A DNA stretch of 28,169 bases, from contig JAFYUG010000218.1 in the NCBI GenBank assembly GCA_017558545.1, positions 1 to 28,169 on the forward strand. Reading direction: 5' to 3'. Numbering within the stretch: position 1 is the stretch's first letter; the number at the start of each line of letters is the position of its first letter. The notes under the pieces were generated by a model. It did not search any database, was not told the origin of the DNA, and saw nothing but the letters and a program-made list of their open reading frames with translations. The DNA comes from Oscillospiraceae bacterium. GTDB lineage: Bacteria > Bacillota > Clostridia > Oscillospirales > Oscillospiraceae. Positions 1 to 7,386 of the stretch are shown here, piece after piece. The position numbers and the translations under genes are program-made.

Positions 1-1
1 T

Positions 2-1147
2 ACCGTAACCGCCGCCGGTCACACCGAGGGCAAAGAAGTAGTAGAAAACGAAGTAGCCGCCACCTGCACTGTAGACGGTAGCTACGACACCGTGGTCTAC
101 TGCTCCGTTTGCGATGCAGAGCTGAGCAGAGTTCCCACTAAAGTACCCGCCGCCGGCCATACCATCGTAAAGGTAGAGGCAAAGGCACCCACTTGCACCG
201 AGGCTGGTTACGAAGCATACGAGTACTGCACTGAGTGCGACTACACCACTTACGTTGAGATTCCTGCCGCACATAAAATGGTAGATGTAGAGGCAAAGGA
301 AGCCACCTGCACTGAGGACGGTTATACCGCCCACAAGGCATGCTCCGAATGTGACTACACCGTAGGCAAGGAAGTAATTGCCGCCGGTCACACTATCGCT
401 CAGGGTGATGCCCAGACCAAGACCTGCGAACAGGATGGCTGGGAAGCCTATGAGTACTGCACCGAGTGCGACTATACCACTAAGGTAGTTATCCCCGCCG
501 GTCACACTATCGCTCAGGGTGAAGCCCAGACCAAGACCTGCACTCAGGACGGTTGGGCAGCATACGAGTACTGCACTGAGTGCGACTATACCACCAAGGA
601 AGTCATTCCTGCTGGTCACAACTATGTAGACGGCAAGTGCGATGCTTGCGGCGAAGCTGATCCCGATGCTTTCGCACCCGATATCGGTAACGGTAGCACC
701 ATCGTCGCTCCTGATGAAAACGGCACTGTAACCGTTAAGGCAGGAAACACCAGCATAGTTGTTAATGCGCCCGAAGGCGGTTGGAAGATTGGTGAAAACA
801 CCTTCACCGTATCTAGCACCAATGACGTAGCCTGCGTTGTTCTTGTCAAGACCGGCGACAGCTACAAGGTGCTCTCCGCAACTACCGATGAAAATAGTAT
901 TCATAGCTTCACTGCAACTCTTGACGCAGACAGCGAAATAGTAGTTGCAATGAAAGGTGACATAGATGGAAATGGACGACTGTCAGCAACTGAGGTCACC
1001 CAGATCAAATATGCTCAGCTTAGAAAGGGAAGCTTGGATACACTTCAGACCCACATCGCAGACGTGGATGGCAACGGACGACTGTCAGCAACCGAAGTCA
1101 CCCAGATAAAGTACGCACAGCTTAGAAAAGGCTCGCTTTCTTGGTAA
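2..1147 (+). CDS. Secreted Cys/His-repeat protein with C-terminal dockerin (5' truncated)
   Basis: The reading frame is already open at the left edge, so the N-terminus and any signal peptide lie outside the window. The visible 381 residues are a tandem array of about 38-residue units (positions 17-630), each with the pattern TCT.DG, YC..C and PA.GH, then a short CDACGE segment, a roughly 100-residue beta-rich stretch (about 655-950) and a C-terminal type I-like dockerin (about 956-1144). The dockerin has two calcium-loop motifs of the form D.DGNGRLSATE, each followed by a VTQIKYAQLRKGSL helix. Dockerins are known to plug into cohesins, so this protein is probably a surface-scaffold passenger. 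It lies 15 bp upstream of a cohesin/dockerin gene, suggesting an operon. The repeats resemble the 'CT..G....C..CG......A.GH' repeats common in Firmicute surface proteins, and no enzymatic domain is visible. The dockerin call is firm; what the repeats bind is unknown. Confidence 0.85.
   Translation, partial: TVTAAGHTEGKEVVENEVAATCTVDGSYDTVVYCSVCDAELSRVPTKVPAAGHTIVKVEAKAPTCTEAGYEAYEYCTECDYTTYVEIPAAHKMVDVEAKEATCTEDGYTAHKACSECDYTVGKEVIAAGHTIAQGDAQTKTCEQDGWEAYEYCTECDYTTKVVIPAGHTIAQGEAQTKTCTQDGWAAYEYCTECDYTTKEVIPAGHNYVDGKCDACGEADPDAFAPDIGNGSTIVAPDENGTVTVKAGNTSIVVNAPEGGWKIGENTFTVSSTNDVACVVLVKTGDSYKVLSATTDENSIHSFTATLDADSEIVVAMKGDIDGNGRLSATEVTQIKYAQLRKGSLDTLQTHIADVDGNGRLSATEVTQIKYAQLRKGSLSW
17..630 (+). 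repeat. Tandem 38-residue (114-bp) Cys/His coding repeats
   Basis: The GGTCAC/GGCCAT-type codon pair that encodes Gly-His or its equivalent recurs at 17, 155, 269, 386, 500 and 614. Spacings are 114 or 117 bp except for one longer 138-bp first unit. The last two units are nearly identical at DNA level, indicating recent duplication or gene conversion. Each unit supplies three Cys and one His, which would suit a metal site, but metal binding is inference. Confidence 0.8.
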
Positions 1148-1162
1148 AAGGAGAAGATTATT

Positions 1163-3265
1163 ATGAAAAAAATACTTTCCGTTTTTCTGGCAATAGTCAT
1201 GATTATGTCTCTCTGCAGCGGCATCATTGTTAATGCAGCCGGAGACGATGCAGTTATTGCCGTGGCACAGGGCAATTACACCCAGAGCGCTGATGCACAG
1301 GATATCACCATTCGCATTTCTACCCCCGGTGTAGGAGAAGCATACTGCACCTTTGGTATTTATGAAACTGTTCTTCCTGAAGGTTTTGTGGTTAAGAGCA
1401 TTACCAACAACAATACTAATCAGCCCATCGTTGAAGATGATGTAAATCTGGATTATGGTGCACTTACCTATTTCTCCACCAGCGATAATATCCCCGCTGA
1501 TACTTACTACGATGTAGTTATCTCTGCTCCTGCTAATGCTATTGGCGATGTAGAAGTTACTTTTGTTGGCATCGAAGTCGCAAAGGATGGCGGTGATACC
1601 ATGCTGGCTGAAATTGATGAACTCACTACCACCGTCACCATCAACGCTGCTCCCACTGCAGCCTACACCGCTGAGCTCGCAGGTCCTGCAGCTGCTCTTA
1701 CCGTAGGTGATGAGTTCACTGTTGACGTTGTTGTTGGCGGTACCACCGGCAATTTTGCATCCTCCAAGGTAGTTCTTACCTATGATTCCAGCATTCTGGG
1801 CTTCGATAAGGCTGATGCAAAGAACGTTCTGAACGGCGCAGAGATCGATGTTACTAACGGCACCATCACTATCATCGACCATGGTGTTACTCAGCAGAAC
1901 GGCACCGCATACACCCTCAACTTTAAGGCAAACACTGCAAGCGAAGGCACTAACGTTGCCCTCACCGCAGCTGCATTCAGCACCGCAGAAAATGCAGATG
2001 ATCAGGACCTCACCCCCGCTGATCCCCAGACCGATACCCTCACTGTAGTTATCAACAAGGCACAGCACAGCGTAGAGCTTCCTGCTATCTACACCGGTGC
2101 TGACAGCGTTGAAGATGGCGCAAGCTATACCTTCAAGCCCGAAACTGCCACCGGCGCATACTACAACTACGGCACTCCCACCGCAACCATGGATGGCCAG
2201 CCTGTAGCTGTTACCGGCGATGCAACCAACGGCTGGACTATCGTAGGCGTTACCGGCGACATCGTAATTAGCGGTACTCGTACTGAGAAGACCTACAACT
2301 TTGATATTACCGGCGAAGGCAGCGAACTCGTTACTGCTTCCGGCATTCCCACCTACAACACCGCATTCAGCTTCACTCTCCCCGAAGGACAGGATGTTGA
2401 AGGCATCAACGATGGTTACCACTATGAGATAGTTTCCGTCACTGTTGGCGGCAACGAGGCTGGTAGCTATGACGCAAACTCCAGAACCTATACCATCGTA
2501 GGCACCGATGTAACCGGCGATATCGCAGTTACCGTTAAGAAGGTTGTCGACAAGGCTAGCACCGTTACTGTTACTGTTAACGGCAGCGATGTTAAGGTTG
2601 ACGGCGCCAGTTCCGTTACCGTTGTAAAGGGCAGCGAAGTTACCCTTACCATGACCCCCGAAACCGGTTACGACTACACTGTTAAGGTTGGCGACACTGA
2701 CGTAACTGCTGATATTGCAGATGGCGAATACAAGTTCAATGCCGACGCATCTGTCACTGTTACCGCAACCAAGACCCTCGACATTGAAAGCGCTAAGGTT
2801 TATGAGTATGTCCAGCTGAACGCTGAAAAGGCTGAGAACGGCAGCAAGATGTGGCTTGTCACCATCAATGGCAACGGCACTGAGCAGATTGCAGGCAAGA
2901 CCTATACCTACGGTGGACAGAATATGCTTTGGTCCGATAAGTATCAGGCCTATGCAATTCTTGTTTGCGCAGATGCAGAGCCCAGTGTTACCGGCGGTTT
3001 CGCTCTGATTACTGTTGATGCTATTCCCACTGTCAACTACGACATGGACGTCAACGGTTCCGGCATCAAGGACGCCAACGATGCACAGCTGATTTACAAC
3101 ATGTACACTGCTGTTTACGGCGGCTTTACCACCAAGGTTCCCATGGAGAAGTTCCTGGCAGCTGACCAGAACGCAGATATCAACAATATCGGTGAGACCT
3201 ATGGTCTGCAGGTAGCTGACTCTCGCGTTATCATTAGCTATCTTATTAGCAATCTCAACGGTTGA
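1163..3265 (+). CDS. Secreted cohesin-dockerin adaptor protein
   Basis: This 700-residue protein starts after an AAAAGGAGAA ribosome site. Residues 1-26 are a signal peptide (MKK, hydrophobic core, cleavage near VNAA). Residues about 30-162 and 168-298 look like two cohesin-fold domains; the second has the pattern LTVGDEFTVDVVV followed by VVLTYDSSILGFD. Residues 300-540 hold beta-sandwich repeats with the recurring phrases TIVG.T.V.GDI and KTYNFDITGEG. Residues 545-620 form a small domain rich in aromatic residues. The C-terminus (about 625-698) is a divergent dockerin: a loop YDMDVNGSGIKDAND, then a second loop AADQNADIN with an insertion, then VADSRVIISYL. Having both cohesins and a dockerin makes it an adaptor-type scaffoldin: it could carry dockerin proteins such as its upstream neighbour and dock onto an anchored cohesin. 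Partner specificity cannot be read from the sequence. No catalytic domain is visible. Confidence 0.8.
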   Translation: MKKILSVFLAIVMIMSLCSGIIVNAAGDDAVIAVAQGNYTQSADAQDITIRISTPGVGEAYCTFGIYETVLPEGFVVKSITNNNTNQPIVEDDVNLDYGALTYFSTSDNIPADTYYDVVISAPANAIGDVEVTFVGIEVAKDGGDTMLAEIDELTTTVTINAAPTAAYTAELAGPAAALTVGDEFTVDVVVGGTTGNFASSKVVLTYDSSILGFDKADAKNVLNGAEIDVTNGTITIIDHGVTQQNGTAYTLNFKANTASEGTNVALTAAAFSTAENADDQDLTPADPQTDTLTVVINKAQHSVELPAIYTGADSVEDGASYTFKPETATGAYYNYGTPTATMDGQPVAVTGDATNGWTIVGVTGDIVISGTRTEKTYNFDITGEGSELVTASGIPTYNTAFSFTLPEGQDVEGINDGYHYEIVSVTVGGNEAGSYDANSRTYTIVGTDVTGDIAVTVKKVVDKASTVTVTVNGSDVKVDGASSVTVVKGSEVTLTMTPETGYDYTVKVGDTDVTADIADGEYKFNADASVTVTATKTLDIESAKVYEYVQLNAEKAENGSKMWLVTINGNGTEQIAGKTYTYGGQNMLWSDKYQAYAILVCADAEPSVTGGFALITVDAIPTVNYDMDVNGSGIKDANDAQLIYNMYTAVYGGFTTKVPMEKFLAADQNADINNIGETYGLQVADSRVIISYLISNLNG

Positions 3266-3353
3266 TTTAGTTCGTTAAGAAACCTGTTCCTTTTCTGACA
3301 GCAGGGGAGGGGCAGACCGCATAATCCACAAGAGTGGTTTGTGAAAGACATAC

Positions 3354-3392
3354 TGCTTGGGCAGAGGGAGATTTTCTCCCTCTGCTCAAGCA
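3354..3392 (+). other. Strong hairpin between surface-protein genes
   Basis: An 18-bp stem with one G-U pair (3354-3371 with 3375-3392) closes on a three-base TTT loop. No clear T-run follows, so it may be an mRNA-stabilising or processing stem, or a weak attenuator, rather than a standard terminator. It lies about 90 bp after the stop of the cohesin-dockerin gene and 52 bp before the next start. Confidence 0.7.
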
Positions 3393-3444
3393 GCCCAATA
3401 AAACCTGTATTTATGTTCCAAATTCGAAAGGGGAAGATATTGAT

Positions 3445-4341
3445 ATGAAAAAAAGAATAAGTTTCCTCATTGCGATCTTCCTCTTGCTGTCTGTCATATC
3501 GATTCCGGTGTTTGCGGCCGGAGAGGAGCCAACCTTTGCTTTTGAGCTGAGTGTTGATGGCAGCGATACAAAGGAGGTAAAAACGGGAGATATAATAACC
3601 GTTACTTTGCACCTTGTCAGAACGGATTCTGACGAAGCATACACCATGTATGCCATGCAGGATGAAATTCGTTATAACAGCGAGTTTTTTGAACTGATAG
3701 AAGAAAGTGTCTTGCTCAATGACGGCGTTCAATACACAGACATTTCAGTTTCCGGTGGCTACAGAGAGCTTTATATGACTTTCCTTTCTTTCGGAGAAGG
3801 GGAGAATTGGGATGCAAAGACCCGTTTAGGTTCCTTCCAGTTAAAGGTTAAAGCCGATAACGGAGTTTCTACCATTACCAATGAAGATTTTCTTATATCT
3901 CTGCCCGATGGCAGTGGCGGTTATCCTTGTGAGGCTAATGAACTTACTGTCATCCTTACATCTGAGTGCGTGGTTGGGTTTGAATCTAACGGTGGCACGA
4001 AGATAGATAGTATAGCCGCGGTTTACGGCGAAACTATTAACCGTCCTGTAGATCCCACCCGAGAAGGTAAGACCTTTGAGGGCTGGTATAAGGATATCCA
4101 CCTTACCGAAGCATGGGATTTCGATAATGATACCGTTAAAGGCAATATGACACTCTATGCAAAATGGGCAGATGCGCCGGTGGAGATAGCTCCGGAGGAG
4201 ACTCCCGTAATCCCCAATGATGAGGGAGGGCGTGGCGGCAATGGTATGTCTATATGGCTTTGGATATTGCTTATAATTATCATTATCATTATTTGTTTCC
4301 TTGTCTATGTTCGTAAAAAAATGAACAAAGGAAAACATTAA
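3445..4341 (+). CDS. Membrane-anchored cohesin-like / InlB-repeat surface protein
   Basis: This 298-residue protein begins at MKKRIS. The start is chosen because AAAGGGGAAGA lies just upstream and a signal peptide (residues 1-25, ending VFAA) follows at once; an ATG 111 bp further upstream in the same frame would add a non-signal leader. Residues about 28-172 form a cohesin-like domain (TGDIITVTLHL, YAMQDEIRYNSEFF, LGSFQLKV). Residues 175-243 are one Listeria-Bacteroides/InlB B-type repeat (FESNGGTK, GWYKD, GNMTLYAKW). An acidic, proline- and glycine-rich linker (244-267) leads to a single membrane helix (about 268-288) and a basic tail RKKMNKGKH, so the protein should sit on the outer face of the membrane. 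It is a clear paralogue of the next gene, which has the same first two domains but an SLH anchor. Cohesin is assigned by fold pattern only. Confidence 0.8.
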   Translation: MKKRISFLIAIFLLLSVISIPVFAAGEEPTFAFELSVDGSDTKEVKTGDIITVTLHLVRTDSDEAYTMYAMQDEIRYNSEFFELIEESVLLNDGVQYTDISVSGGYRELYMTFLSFGEGENWDAKTRLGSFQLKVKADNGVSTITNEDFLISLPDGSGGYPCEANELTVILTSECVVGFESNGGTKIDSIAAVYGETINRPVDPTREGKTFEGWYKDIHLTEAWDFDNDTVKGNMTLYAKWADAPVEIAPEETPVIPNDEGGRGGNGMSIWLWILLIIIIIIICFLVYVRKKMNKGKH

Positions 4342-4346
4342 AAAAG

Positions 4347-4381
4347 GGGACTGTCTGAAGCGACAACAGACCATTAGTCCC
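4347..4381 (+). other. Bulged hairpin after the membrane-anchored cohesin gene
   Basis: GGGACT (4347-4352) pairs with AGTCCC (4376-4381), and the inner GTCTG (4353-4357) pairs with CAGAC (4367-4371), leaving a 9-base loop and a 4-base bulge on the 3' side. It begins five bases after the stop codon. No T-run follows, so partial termination, attenuation or RNA processing are all possible. Confidence 0.6.
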
Positions 4382-4453
4382 AAATGACCTTGAATAATAC
4401 AGACTATGTGCTGAAAAAATAAAATGATTAAGATGAAGAAAGGGGAAGAAGCA

Positions 4454-6994
4454 ATGATGAAAAAGTATATAAGCTTCCTCCTTGTGCTTATCCTGATGCT
4501 GTCCGCATTTCCTATGAGTAGCTTCGCAGCAAAGGGTGAGCCCGAATTTAACTTTGAACTTTCAATCGACGGGAAAGATACTAAAGAGGTAGTTCCCGGA
4601 GAGATAATAACTGTAAGCCTGCATCTTAACAGAATTGATGCCAATACTCCTTATACTATGTACGCCATGCAGGATGAAATACGCTATGATAGCAACTTTT
4701 TCCGCCTGGTTGAAGGTAGCGCCGTTATGGCAGATGGCATTAACTACACAGATATTTCAATTCTTGGTGGTTACAGAGAATTTTACATGAACTATCTGTC
4801 TTACTCCAACGGCAAACAGTGGGAAGCCAGAAAATTTGTAGGCTCATTTAAACTTGAAGTTATTGCTGATAGCGGTGTTTCCACAATCACCAATGAGGAC
4901 TATATGGTTTCCTACGAAAGTGGTATGGAATTCTATCCCTCTGAGGCCAATTTTCTTACTGTTGTAGTGTCAACCGATTGCACTGTGCGTTTCGCAACCA
5001 ATGGCGGCACTAAGGTTGATGATGTCAGAGCAATCTATGGCGAAAAGCTTTCCCGTCCTGCAGATCCTACCCGCGATGGCAAAGTGTTTGCAGGTTGGTA
5101 TAAGGATGTCCAGCTGACCCAGCCTTGGGACTTCGATAAGGACACTGTGAAGGGCAATATGACCCTCTACGCCAAGTGGAAGGACGCGGAACTTCCTCCC
5201 ACTTACTATACCCTCAGTTTCAACACCAATAACGGTGTACTGAGCTTTGACCCCAGCGGCAGATATGTTGCCGGTACCGAGATTGTGCTGCCCAATGTCA
5301 CCAGCGCTGGTTTTATATTTACCGGATGGGATGATGGCAACAAAATCTATTCTGCTGGAGATAAGTTTATAATTAATTCTACCGTAACTCTGGTTGCCCA
5401 CTGGAAGGCAGCTACCCCTGAAATGGTAGCGATTACATTCAATGGTGGCGGCGGCGTTATCGCAAATGACCCCAGCGGTGAATATAAGGTAGGCACTGAG
5501 CTTGTTCTTCCCACCGCTACCCGTGAGGGTTATACCTTCAAAGGCTGGAACGACGGAAAGAATATACTTGACGCCGGTATAAGCTTTGTAGTAGGGGAGA
5601 GCATTACTTTTGAGGCTGTATGGGAAAAGCTTCCCGAGGAGAAGGTAAATCTTACCCTGAACCCCAATGGCGGTACAGTTAAAAAGAACCCCAGCGGCGA
5701 ATATGCCCCTGGCAGCGAGGTTATTCTTCCCGCTGCTGAGCGCGAAGGCTTCGTGTTCAAGGGATGGAATGACGGAACCAATGTCCATGTAGCCGGAACT
5801 GCAATTACCCTCACATCCGATGTAAGCATGACGGCGGTGTGGGAGAGTGGTCCCGTTGATAAGGTCACTCTTAAGCTCGACCTCAATGGCGGTAAGCTCA
5901 GTTGGGACCCCAGCGGTGAGCACGCAAAGGGCACTGTTTTGAAGCTGCCCGAGCCCAACCGTGAAGGCTTCGTATTCAAAGGCTGGAAGCTGGGCAAGGT
6001 AGTCTACGCAGCAGGGGATGAGGTCACCCTCAACGAGTCCATGACCTTCAAGGCCTCTTGGGAGAAGGCAAGTATAAGCGCTGAAAAGGTTACTTATACC
6101 CTCGATCTTGATGGCGGCACCCTCGCATGGGACCCCAGCGGTGAATATCCCATTGGCACAGTTGTAAAGCTGCCCGATCCTTATCGCGCAGGCTATGTCC
6201 TTGATTACTGGGAGTGCAACGGCAAGATTTATGCCGCAACCATGGAAATAACCTTGAATAGCTCTATGAGCTTCAAGGCTATCTGGAAAGAAGCAGCTGA
6301 CGAGCCCGTATGGAAGCCCAGTTATAATATTGATTCCCTTATTACTGATAAGCATATTAACTATGTTGTAGGTTATTCTGACGGAACAATTCTTCCCAAG
6401 AACAACATAACCCGCGCTGAGGTTGCAGTTATCTTCTATAGACTCCTATCCGAGGACTTCTTGGCTAAGTATGAGTCTACCAACAATAACTACCTGGATG
6501 TTAAGGATGGAATGTGGCATAACAAGGCCATATCCACCCTCAGCAATGCAGGAATACTCACGGGCTATCCCGATGGCAACTTCTATCCCAACAAAAACAT
6601 AACCCGCGCCGAGCTTGCGGCCATAATTGACCGCTTCGCAGTGGCAGAGGGCGGCGAATCCAGCTTCAGCGACGTAGCAGGCCACTGGGCATATGATAAT
6701 ATTGCTACTGCCGAGGTAAATGGATGGATTACCGGATATCCTGACGGTACATTCCAGCCCAATAAGGCTATAACTCGTGCCGAGACCTTTGCAGTTGTTA
6801 ACAGACTCCTTGGCAGATATGTTAATAGCTTTAATTGTCTGCTGCCCGGCATGAACCAGTTCATAGATAATATGAATACTTCTGCCTGGTATTACTTCGA
6901 TGTTCAGGAAGCAACCAATAACCATGATTATACTCGTCTTGAAGACGGCAAGTATGAGAGATGGACCAAGCTCCTTGAGAACATAGTGTATTAA
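4454..6994 (+). CDS. SLH-anchored cohesin-like scaffold protein with six InlB-type repeats
   Basis: This 846-residue protein starts at the first of two adjacent ATGs after AGGGGAAGA. A signal peptide (1-26, ending SFAA) is followed by a cohesin-like domain (about 28-172) closely matching the neighbouring paralogue (YTMYAMQDEIRYDS, GGYRE, GVSTITNEDY). Residues 176-616 hold six InlB/Flg_new-type repeats: one of the long GWYKD kind shared with the neighbour and five of the DPSGEY...GT...LP...GW kind. Residues about 625-790 contain three S-layer-homology motifs (NNITRAEVAVIFYRLL, NKNITRAELAAIIDRF, NKAITRAETFAVVNRLL, with GYPDG.F.PN between), and the tail ends with the WYYFDVQEA..NHDYTR segment common in clostridial SLH proteins. 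SLH domains bind pyruvylated secondary cell-wall polymer, so this is probably the cell-wall anchor of the local cohesin/dockerin system, analogous to anchoring scaffoldins. The binding partner is inferred. Confidence 0.85.
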   Translation: MMKKYISFLLVLILMLSAFPMSSFAAKGEPEFNFELSIDGKDTKEVVPGEIITVSLHLNRIDANTPYTMYAMQDEIRYDSNFFRLVEGSAVMADGINYTDISILGGYREFYMNYLSYSNGKQWEARKFVGSFKLEVIADSGVSTITNEDYMVSYESGMEFYPSEANFLTVVVSTDCTVRFATNGGTKVDDVRAIYGEKLSRPADPTRDGKVFAGWYKDVQLTQPWDFDKDTVKGNMTLYAKWKDAELPPTYYTLSFNTNNGVLSFDPSGRYVAGTEIVLPNVTSAGFIFTGWDDGNKIYSAGDKFIINSTVTLVAHWKAATPEMVAITFNGGGGVIANDPSGEYKVGTELVLPTATREGYTFKGWNDGKNILDAGISFVVGESITFEAVWEKLPEEKVNLTLNPNGGTVKKNPSGEYAPGSEVILPAAEREGFVFKGWNDGTNVHVAGTAITLTSDVSMTAVWESGPVDKVTLKLDLNGGKLSWDPSGEHAKGTVLKLPEPNREGFVFKGWKLGKVVYAAGDEVTLNESMTFKASWEKASISAEKVTYTLDLDGGTLAWDPSGEYPIGTVVKLPDPYRAGYVLDYWECNGKIYAATMEITLNSSMSFKAIWKEAADEPVWKPSYNIDSLITDKHINYVVGYSDGTILPKNNITRAEVAVIFYRLLSEDFLAKYESTNNNYLDVKDGMWHNKAISTLSNAGILTGYPDGNFYPNKNITRAELAAIIDRFAVAEGGESSFSDVAGHWAYDNIATAEVNGWITGYPDGTFQPNKAITRAETFAVVNRLLGRYVNSFNCLLPGMNQFIDNMNTSAWYYFDVQEATNNHDYTRLEDGKYERWTKLLENIVY

Positions 6995-6996
6995 TT

Positions 6997-7050
6997 AAAT
7001 AAAAATAACTTGATGGAAACACAATTTGTTCCATCAAGTTATTTTTATTT
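6997..7050 (+). terminator. Intrinsic terminator of the surface-protein block (bidirectional)
   Basis: A perfect 22-bp stem (6997-7018 with 7029-7050) has a 10-base loop, AT-rich ends and a T-rich 3' flank, three bases after the SLH gene stop. The A-rich 5' flank would also let it stop leftward transcription. Confidence 0.9.
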
Positions 7051-7341
7051 TAAAGAGAAGGGGGGTGTTAATAAATATGTGATCAAATATATTAACGCGA
7101 ACGATAATAATTAAATTAATTGATATTATAAAGATAATAGTATCAAAGCATAAAATCAAAGCAACAAATTAAGTACAATATTCCTTAGTCGAAATAATAT
7201 TACGATTTTGTGGAGAGGGGACCAGTAAAAATAAGCAACCTATTAATAATTAGTAAAGAATTGTGAAATACTATTCAAATGTTAAAATTTATCAACAATT
7301 AAACAAAATAAAGATTTTGCGCAAAAAGGGGGAGCGAAATT
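7051..7341. other. AT-rich gene-free stretch
   Basis: With its flanking terminators this is the only gap above 300 bp (6995-7386). I see no credible ORF: the ATG near 7077 is followed at once by TGA, and another near 7280 gives only seven codons. Three purine runs resembling ribosome sites (near 7056-7066, 7211-7220 and 7325-7334) have no start codon in a useful position. No tRNA-like or riboswitch-like fold is evident. Confidence 0.5.
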
Positions 7342-7372
7342 AACGAACGAGCCGTATTGCAGCCCGTTCGCT
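7342..7372 (-). terminator. Probable terminator of the spoIVA-cwlD-radA operon
   Basis: Read on the minus strand, an 11-bp stem (7372-7362 with 7352-7342) with two G-U pairs and a 9-base loop is followed by AATTT. The G-U pairs become A-C mismatches on the plus strand, so the fold favours minus-strand transcripts. It lies 14 bases after the stop of the last gene of the operon. Confidence 0.6.
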
Positions 7373-7386
7373 ATTAATTAATGATA

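Noticed and set aside
1085..2422. 445-residue open frame on the minus strand
   Set aside because: It is antisense to the cohesin-dockerin gene and the end of its upstream neighbour. Composition mirrors the Thr/Val/Gly-rich plus-strand coding, and it has no domain, signal peptide or ribosome site.
3334..3444. Longer start for the membrane-anchored cohesin gene
   Set aside because: It would put 37 non-signal residues before a clear signal peptide and would run through the strong hairpin; the ATG at 3445 has a ribosome site.
4970..6355. 461-residue open frame on the minus strand
   Set aside because: It lies wholly antisense to the repeat region of the SLH gene, and its internal repetition is just the reverse of the InlB-type repeats.
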